35,793 nucleotides of DNA. Source: Opitutus sp. GAS368. GTDB taxonomy: Bacteria > Verrucomicrobiota > Verrucomicrobiia > Opitutales > Opitutaceae. Location of the stretch: contig CAMBUJ010000014.1 of NCBI GenBank assembly GCA_945871005.1, forward strand, positions 1 through 35,793, read 5' to 3'. The notes below the pieces were generated by a model. The model searched no databases and was not told the DNA's origin. It saw nothing but the letters and a program-made list of their open reading frames with translations. Below, piece after piece: positions 1 through 7,407 of this stretch. A program made the position numbers and the translations under genes. How positions within the stretch are numbered: position 1 is the first letter of the stretch; the number at the start of each line of letters is the position of its first letter.

Positions 1-1970
<1,970 letters not shown>

Positions 1971-2113
1971 AATTAAGCGGCTAAGCTACAAGCACCGGTG
2001 AAATTTGCGCAGTGGGTGTTAACCTAAAACGGGGCGATCGCCCGCGCCGGAGCGCCGCTTCGGGTAGCTTCAGACCCTATTTCGCAGTGGCCTCCAAGGG
2101 CGTTTAATCAGGA
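1971..2113. promoter_or_regulatory. Divergent intergenic region (NRPS / glycosyltransferase)
   Basis: This 143-bp gap lies between two divergently transcribed genes and must hold promoters for one or both. I see no convincing -35/-10 pair, operator palindrome or Shine-Dalgarno sequence. The role is inferred from position only. Confidence 0.4.
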
Positions 2114-3637
2114 ATGAGATTCGGCCTCGCCTGTATTCGCGCCGCCGCCGCTGGACCGGAGTTGCCGGCCACGACGGCCAGCAGCAAGCAAGCGGCACCG
2201 CGGCGCTGGCCAATCGGGCTGCTGGGAGTGCCCTTTGAAAACATCACCCAGCAGGAGGCCGTCGACCGGATCGAGGCGATGATCGCCAGCGGCCGCCCCC
2301 ATTACGTGGTCACGGCCAACGTGGACTTTCTGGTGCAGGCGCGGCGCGATGTGGAATTGCGCCGGATCTTGCTGGCGGCCGATTTGGTGTTGTGCGACGG
2401 CACGCCCTTGCTGTGGGCCTCGCGCTGGCTCGGCAACCCCCTGCCAGAGCGAGTGGCCGGTTCGGATGTAACCCCGCGCATCATTGCCGCAGCGGCGCGC
2501 AAGGGTCAGCGGCTGTTCCTGCTGGGGGCTCAACCCGGCGTTGCGGCCGCGGCGGCCGCCCGCCTGCAGCACCAACATCCCCACTTGGTGATCGCCGGCC
2601 ATTACTCGCCGCCCTTCGGCAAGCTCCTGGATATGGATTTCGGGGAAATTGCTGCGCGGGTGGGCGCGGCCCGCCCGGACCTTCTGCTGGTTTCTTTTGG
2701 GTGCCCCAAGCAGGAGAAATGGATGGCCAAACACTACCACCAACTCGGGGTTCCGGTGCTGATTGGGGTGGGCGCCACCCTTGATTTTATCGCAGGTCGG
2801 GTCAAACGGGCCCCCGCCCTGATGCAGCGGACGGGCACTGAATGCGTTTATCGGCTGGCCCAGGAACCGCGGCGCCTGTTTGGCCGGTACGCGGGAGATC
2901 TCATCCATTTTGTGCCCGCGATTGCACGCCAATGCCTTTACCTGCGCGGGCGGCGGCAGCAGGCGGCCCCACTGGAGCTCATCGCGTCGCCCCAAGCGGC
3001 GTCTTGGCAGGAAGTGTGGCTCCAAGGCGACTTAAGTGCCCCCGAGTTAAACCGCATGGCAGGGGCGGTTGAGGCCGCCCTCGGGGTCGCCGCGCATTGC
3101 CGGCTCGACCTTTCGGGAGTGCGCTTCCTCGACAGTACGGGCGCGGCCCTGCTGGTGCAGTGGCACCGCCGCCTGCACGAGCAGGGCAAACAGCTCCGCA
3201 TTCTCAACCCCAGTGCCGCTGTGCAGGGAACCCTCCAAGTGCTGCAACTCAGCGTTTTTTTTAACCTCACCGCGCACGCCGACTGGGGCACGCCCGCTTT
3301 AGCTGGCGAAACACCCACCGAGGCGGTGATTCCGCCCTACCCTGGCGGCCACACCCTGGCCTGGCAGGGTGAAATCACCACCACCAACGCGGAAGCGGTC
3401 TGGACCCTGAGCGTGCGCTACCTAAACGCAGGCGGTGCGCCCCCCCGCAACACCCACTTGATTAACATCGCCCGGGTTCAGTTCATCGACAGTGCCGGCG
3501 CCGAGTTGATGGGGCGATTGCAGCGTTGGGCCGGCAACCAGGGCCAGCGACTACGCTTTATCGGCCCCCGCCCCGACGTGCGCAACGTCTTGGAAATGGC
3601 CGGACTGGCCCGGTTGTTAAATGGCGCCCCAAGCTAG
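2114..3637 (+). CDS. WecG/TagA/CpsF glycosyltransferase fused to two STAS domains
   Basis: Residues about 33-265 are a WecG/TagA/CpsF (GT26) glycosyltransferase, a family that adds a second sugar (often ManNAc-type) to an undecaprenyl-linked glycan at the inner face of the membrane. Motifs seen are 'VTANVDFLVQA' (T67), 'LCDGTPLLW' (D95), 'RVAGSD', 'FGCPKQEKWM', 'GVGATLDFIAG' and the C-terminal 'YRLAQEPRRLFGRY' segment. The T67/D95 spacing of 28 equals the T37/D65 catalytic pair of the characterised Thermoanaerobacter TagA. Residues about 298-385 and 412-505 are two STAS-like domains with cores 'LDLSGVRFLDSTGAALL' and 'INIARVQFIDSAGAELM'. Family members are normally about 240-260 residues, so the tail doubles the length. 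It sits 60 bp ahead of two two-component pairs and upstream of polysaccharide export genes. The fusion is in one uninterrupted frame. Confidence 0.9.
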   Translation: MRFGLACIRAAAAGPELPATTASSKQAAPRRWPIGLLGVPFENITQQEAVDRIEAMIASGRPHYVVTANVDFLVQARRDVELRRILLAADLVLCDGTPLLWASRWLGNPLPERVAGSDVTPRIIAAAARKGQRLFLLGAQPGVAAAAAARLQHQHPHLVIAGHYSPPFGKLLDMDFGEIAARVGAARPDLLLVSFGCPKQEKWMAKHYHQLGVPVLIGVGATLDFIAGRVKRAPALMQRTGTECVYRLAQEPRRLFGRYAGDLIHFVPAIARQCLYLRGRRQQAAPLELIASPQAASWQEVWLQGDLSAPELNRMAGAVEAALGVAAHCRLDLSGVRFLDSTGAALLVQWHRRLHEQGKQLRILNPSAAVQGTLQVLQLSVFFNLTAHADWGTPALAGETPTEAVIPPYPGGHTLAWQGEITTTNAEAVWTLSVRYLNAGGAPPRNTHLINIARVQFIDSAGAELMGRLQRWAGNQGQRLRFIGPRPDVRNVLEMAGLARLLNGAPS

Positions 3638-3675
3638 CCCCCGGCCCACCAACCCCACCACCCCATCGCCCCCAG

Positions 3676-3697
3676 CCGCTCACAACCGCTCACAACC
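3676..3697 (+). repeat. Tandem 10-bp repeat abutting a start codon
   Basis: Two perfect copies of ccgctcacaa (3676-3685 and 3686-3695) lie directly before the ATG at 3698 with only 'cc' between. They occupy the place of a ribosome-binding site. The function is unknown and the repeat may be replication slippage. Confidence 0.5.
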
Positions 3698-4810
3698 ATG
3701 CCCTCCGCACCTCCCACGCGCATCCACATCCTCATGCTCGAGGATGATCCCGCGCACGCCGAACTCGCCCGGCGGGCCCTGATCGATGCCGGAATTTCAG
3801 TCCTGATCATCCGGGTGGAAACCCGCGCCGATTTCCAGCGCCAGTTGAGCGAATCCACCCCCGACCTCATTCTTTCGGATTACAGCTTGCCGACCTTCGA
3901 CGGCCTGGAGGCGCTCCGGCTCGTGCAGGTCAGCGCACCGGACATTCCGTTTATTTTCGTGACCGGCACGATGGGTGAGGAGGTCGCCATCGAGACGCTG
4001 AAAACCGGGGCAACCGACTATGTTCTAAAAAAACACCTGGCCCGGCTCGGCACCTCGGTGCGGCGCGCGTTGCGCGAAGCCTCTGAACGCCGCGAGCGTC
4101 ATGAAGCCGAACAAAAACTCCTTCAATCCAACGAACAACTGCGCGCACTCAGCGCGCACCTTCAGCAGGTGCGCGAGGACGAGCGCATTCGCATCGCGCG
4201 CCAGGTGCACGATGAGCTGGGCCAGGCCCTCACCGGGCTGAAGTTGGACCTCTCCTGGCTGGTCAACGACCTGGTCAAAACCAACCCGGCACTCAGTCAA
4301 AAGGTGCAGGCCCTGACCGAGCGCATCGACGCGACCATCCAAACGGTGCGCCAAATCAGCACCGAGCTACGCCCGGGGGTACTCGACAATCTGGGCCTGG
4401 TCGCGGCCATCGAGTGGCAAGCCCATGATTTCCAGCTGCGCACCGGGGTGCGTTGTACCACCACCAACATGGTGGACGAGGTGATGTGGGGGGAGGATTT
4501 CTCCACCACCTTTTTTCGGATTTTCCAGGAAACGCTCACCAACATCATCCGCCATGCCGAAGCCAGCGCCGTCGAGGTGGTCATGGCCGTCGATGCCGGA
4601 CGTTTCGTGCTGATCGTGCGCGACAACGGCAAGGGCATCACCGCTGCAGCCATCGCCAGCACCAAATCAATCGGCCTGGTGGGCATCCGGGAACGCGCCG
4701 CCTTGCTCGGCGGGCTCGCGGTTTTTTCCGGCGGGCCTGGGTTGGGAACCATTGTCACCGTCAGCATTCCGCTCAGCTCGGCCGAACCCCTCGGGGATAA
4801 AACACCATGA
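3698..4810 (+). CDS. Cytoplasmic REC-HisKA_3 hybrid histidine kinase (NarX/DesK-type)
   Basis: An N-terminal receiver domain (about 9-125) has an acidic pocket 'LEDD', phospho-acceptor D61 in 'LILSDYSLP', T89 and a lysine in 'YVLKK'. A coiled segment (about 125-160) follows, then a HisKA_3 dimerisation/phosphoacceptor helix with H171 in 'ARQVHDELGQ' and a HATPase_c domain ('FQETLTNIIRHAEA', 'VRDNGKGI', 'SIGLVGIRERA'). There is no membrane segment or PAS/HAMP input, so the receiver itself is probably the input and the kinase takes its signal from another phosphorelay. The stop overlaps the start of the LuxR-family regulator (ATGA), making that regulator the likely partner. The 370-residue length fits the domain count. 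Confidence 0.92.
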   Translation: MPSAPPTRIHILMLEDDPAHAELARRALIDAGISVLIIRVETRADFQRQLSESTPDLILSDYSLPTFDGLEALRLVQVSAPDIPFIFVTGTMGEEVAIETLKTGATDYVLKKHLARLGTSVRRALREASERRERHEAEQKLLQSNEQLRALSAHLQQVREDERIRIARQVHDELGQALTGLKLDLSWLVNDLVKTNPALSQKVQALTERIDATIQTVRQISTELRPGVLDNLGLVAAIEWQAHDFQLRTGVRCTTTNMVDEVMWGEDFSTTFFRIFQETLTNIIRHAEASAVEVVMAVDAGRFVLIVRDNGKGITAAAIASTKSIGLVGIRERAALLGGLAVFSGGPGLGTIVTVSIPLSSAEPLGDKTP

Positions 4811-5436
4811 GAATCCTGATCGCCGATGATCACGCCGTGGTGCGGCAAGGCCTTAAGCAAATCCTCGCGGCCGAGTTCAAGCAGGCCGTTTTCGGTGAGG
4901 CGAGTACGGGCCAGCAGGCCATCGAGCTGGCCTGGCGTGAACTTTGGGACGTGCTGGTGCTCGACATCACCATGCCCGGGCAAAACGGCCTGGATGTGCT
5001 CAAGGCGATCAGGAAATCGCGGCCACGCCTGCCGGTTTTGGTACTGAGCATGCACCCGGAGGATCAGTTCGCGGTGCGTCTGTTGAAAATCGGCGCGGCG
5101 GGCTACATGACCAAAGAGAGCGCTCCGGCCGAGTTGGTGGGCGCGGTGAAAAAGGTCCTCAACGGCGGCCGCTACGTCAGTTCCGCCTTGGCCGAAAAAA
5201 TGGCCGTCTTTCTCGCCATGGACGTGCAGACCGCTCCCCACGAGCGCCTTTCGGACCGGGAGTTCGTCGTGCTCCGCCTGATCGCCTCGGGCAAAACCGT
5301 CAGTGAGATCGCGGTGGAACTGTCGTTGAGCGTCAAGACGGTCAGCACCTACCGCACGCGCATTTTGGAGAAAATGGGGATGCGCCACAGCGCCGAATTA
5401 ACCCACTACGCGATTCAAAACCAGTTGGTGAAGTGA
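4807..5436 (+). CDS. NarL/FixJ-family response regulator
   Basis: A DNA-binding two-component response regulator of 209 residues. The receiver domain covers about 1-120 with acidic pair 'ADDH', phospho-acceptor D53 ('LVLDITMPGQNG'), S81 and K103 ('YMTKES'). A LuxR-type helix-turn-helix covers about 148-205 ('LSDREFVVLRLIASGKTVSEI', 'LSVKTVSTYRTRILEKM'). It overlaps the upstream HisKA_3 kinase gene by four bases, the usual translationally coupled arrangement for a cognate pair. The targets are not visible here; the polysaccharide genes downstream are the obvious candidates, which is inference. Confidence 0.95.
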   Translation: MRILIADDHAVVRQGLKQILAAEFKQAVFGEASTGQQAIELAWRELWDVLVLDITMPGQNGLDVLKAIRKSRPRLPVLVLSMHPEDQFAVRLLKIGAAGYMTKESAPAELVGAVKKVLNGGRYVSSALAEKMAVFLAMDVQTAPHERLSDREFVVLRLIASGKTVSEIAVELSLSVKTVSTYRTRILEKMGMRHSAELTHYAIQNQLVK

Positions 5437-5547
5437 AGCCGCCCCACGGCGCATCCCAGCGGTAATTGGGGCCCAAACCCTACTTAAGGGGCGGCCCCAT
5501 GCGCGTAAGCTGAGCGCGCCCCCACACCCGTCTGAATCCGCCTCCCT

Positions 5548-6738
5548 ATGACCACCGCCGCCACTCCCCTCTCGGAAACCCGTTACCGCCGACTTTTCGA
5601 AACGGCCTACGACGGCATTGTCATCATTGACCCGGAGACGCGGCACATCGTCGATGTTAACCCCTACCTGCTCGCCCTGCTCGGCTACAGCCACGCTGAG
5701 TTTATCGGCAAGGAGTTGTTTGCCCACGGGATGCCGGAACACGCCGCCGCCAGTCAGGCGGCCTTTCTGGAGCTCCAGGCGGTCGGCTATGTGCGCTACG
5801 AAGACTTGCCGTTGCGTGCCAAGGACGGGCGGCGCGTCGAGGTGGAGTTTGTCTGTAACCGCTACCAGGAGGGCGAGCGCCAGGTCATCCAGTGCAACAT
5901 CCGCGACATCACCGCGCGCAAAAAAACCGAGGCGGCCGTGCGCGACCTGCAGGAGCAACTCACCCGCTACACCGTGGATTTGGAAAACACCGTCCAGTTC
6001 CGCACTTCCGAGCTGCGCCTGAGCGTCGCCCAATTGGAGAGCTTCGCCCACTCCATCTCCCACGACCTGCGCGCCCCCTTGCGGACCCTGCAAGGGTTTT
6101 CCCAACTCCTGCTGGAGGAGCACTCCGACCAGCTCAACCGGCAGGGGCAGGATTACGCCCGCTTCATTCAAACGGCGGCGCGCACCATGGATCACTTACT
6201 GGCCGATTTGCTCGCGCTTAGTCGTATCCAGCAGGACAAAATCGAGCTGACCCCGGTATCGCTCGAAACCCAGATTGATGAGGCGCTTGCGGTCTGTGAA
6301 GCCCCGATCCAGCAGAGCCAGGCCCGAATTGAAATCGTCAAGCCGCTCAGCGTGGTGCTGGCGCACCCCCTGACCCTGCAACGGGTCTTGGCCAACCTGA
6401 TTGGCAACTCACTAAAGTTCGTCCGCGGCCATCCGCCACTGGTGCGCATCCGCGCCGAGGATCGCCCGGGCGGGTTTGTTCGCATCTGGATCGAGGACAA
6501 CGGCGTTGGCATTCCACTGGAATTTCAGGAGCGCATTTTTAGCGTTTTCAAACGCCTGCACACCAGTGCGTACAGCGGCAGCGGACTTGGCCTGGCGGTG
6601 GTCAAAAAAGGGGTGGAGCGCATGGGGGGCCGGGTGGGATTGGTCTCGGCTCCCGCCCAAGGCAGCCGCTTTTGGCTGGAACTCTGCCGGGCCCAGCCGG
6701 CGTTTGAGGTCAACCGCGCACTCAAAAGTCCGCCATGA
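5548..6738 (+). CDS. PAS-domain sensor histidine kinase
   Basis: A soluble sensor kinase of 396 residues. A PAS domain covers about 10-125 ('YRRLFETAYDGIVIID', 'YLLALLGYSHAEFIGK', ending 'NIRDITARKKTE'). A coiled-coil linker (about 125-160) and a HisKA domain with H172 in 'SISHDLRAPLRTLQGF' follow. The HATPase_c domain has an N-box 'LANLIGNSLKF' (N287), G1 'IEDNGVGIP', F-box 'FSVFKRLH' and G2 'GSGLGLA'. It belongs to the phytochrome-like HisKA group. No transmembrane segment is present, so it senses a cytoplasmic or small diffusible signal. The last four bases overlap the next gene, a single-domain receiver. Confidence 0.94.
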   Translation: MTTAATPLSETRYRRLFETAYDGIVIIDPETRHIVDVNPYLLALLGYSHAEFIGKELFAHGMPEHAAASQAAFLELQAVGYVRYEDLPLRAKDGRRVEVEFVCNRYQEGERQVIQCNIRDITARKKTEAAVRDLQEQLTRYTVDLENTVQFRTSELRLSVAQLESFAHSISHDLRAPLRTLQGFSQLLLEEHSDQLNRQGQDYARFIQTAARTMDHLLADLLALSRIQQDKIELTPVSLETQIDEALAVCEAPIQQSQARIEIVKPLSVVLAHPLTLQRVLANLIGNSLKFVRGHPPLVRIRAEDRPGGFVRIWIEDNGVGIPLEFQERIFSVFKRLHTSAYSGSGLGLAVVKKGVERMGGRVGLVSAPAQGSRFWLELCRAQPAFEVNRALKSPP

Positions 6739-7172
6739 ACAACGCCGAACCGGTGGTCCTCATTGCCGACGACGGTCAAACCGACCAGGGCGAGTTGCGT
6801 TCGGTTTTTCAAGGTGCCGGGTTTAGCCAGCCGCTCCAATTTGCCCGCGGTGGGGACGACGCGATGGCCTACCTGCGCGGGGACGGGGATTATCGCAACC
6901 GCGCCCAATTCCCCCTCCCGTGTATCCTCGTCCTCGACGTGGAGATGTTGCGGAAAAACGGCCATGACGTCCTCGCCTGGCAGGAGGGCCAACCCGGACA
7001 AACCCGCCTCCCCGTTTACTTACTCAGTGCGGCCAGCCGCCCCGAAGACATCGAGCGGGCCTACGATTTGGGGGCCCACGCCTATCTGGTAAAACCCTGC
7101 ACCCTGGATGCACTCGACCAGATGGCCAAACAGCTCTTCAGCTGGCTAAAAACGAACCGCCTCGCCGCGTGA
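6735..7172 (+). CDS. Single-domain response regulator (CheY/Rcp1-like)
   Basis: A stand-alone receiver domain of 145 residues with no output domain. Landmarks are 'ADDGQTDQGEL' (acidic pocket), D68 in 'CILVLDVEMLRKNG', S98 in 'YLLSAA' and K110 in 'AYLVKPCTLDAL'. The insert between beta-3 and the phosphorylation loop resembles Rcp1-type receivers paired with phytochrome-like kinases, matching the kinase just upstream (ATGA overlap). It probably shuttles phosphate to another protein or acts by protein contact. The REC-fronted kinase at 3698 is a conceivable downstream partner, which is speculation. Confidence 0.9.
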   Translation: MNNAEPVVLIADDGQTDQGELRSVFQGAGFSQPLQFARGGDDAMAYLRGDGDYRNRAQFPLPCILVLDVEMLRKNGHDVLAWQEGQPGQTRLPVYLLSAASRPEDIERAYDLGAHAYLVKPCTLDALDQMAKQLFSWLKTNRLAA

Positions 7173-7407
7173 CTTCGGCCCCTGGGGACTAAAGGCAGGG
7201 GCGCAGCCTGCGATGGCGTTTTTTCCCCACGTGGCGCCGCCCGCCCCCATGGCCCCACTGCCCCCCCCTGCCTGCCTCCACCCCCCAGGAATGGAGCGAA
7301 TTTCAGCCCTGAAGTAGGTTCCCACCCAATTAGCCAACCGAGGCACTCGGCGTAAGTTGGCGACTTGTTAAAAGAGCCGTTTTTTCACCGTCAAAACACC
7401 TAGCGCT
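7173..7407 (+). promoter_or_regulatory. Leader of polysaccharide export genes
   Basis: The 235-bp gap has a C-tract-rich first half and a more balanced second half. The latter contains a small hairpin (ccgag-gca-ctcgg, about 7338-7350) nested between ccaa and ttgg. No Shine-Dalgarno precedes the ATG at 7408. A promoter for the export genes most likely lies here by position. Confidence 0.3.
7178..7202 (+). terminator. Stem-loop after receiver gene
   Basis: A 7-bp perfect stem (gcccctg / caggggc, 7178-7184 and 7196-7202) begins six bases after the stop at 7172. A T6 run lies about 17 bases further on, not immediately after the stem. It is a possible weak intrinsic terminator that would separate the signalling genes from the export genes. 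Confidence 0.4.

Noticed and set aside
2108-3025. 305-codon reverse-strand open frame
   Set aside because: It lies wholly inside the well-supported TagA-STAS gene; low-complexity composition and no recognisable motif indicate a GC-rich shadow frame.
4297-5388. 363-codon reverse-strand open frame across the kinase/regulator junction
   Set aside because: It is antisense to two genes with complete catalytic motifs and has no domain pattern of its own.
7173-7407. c-di-GMP riboswitch upstream of the export genes
   Set aside because: The conserved GEMM core sequences could not be found; only a small generic hairpin is present.
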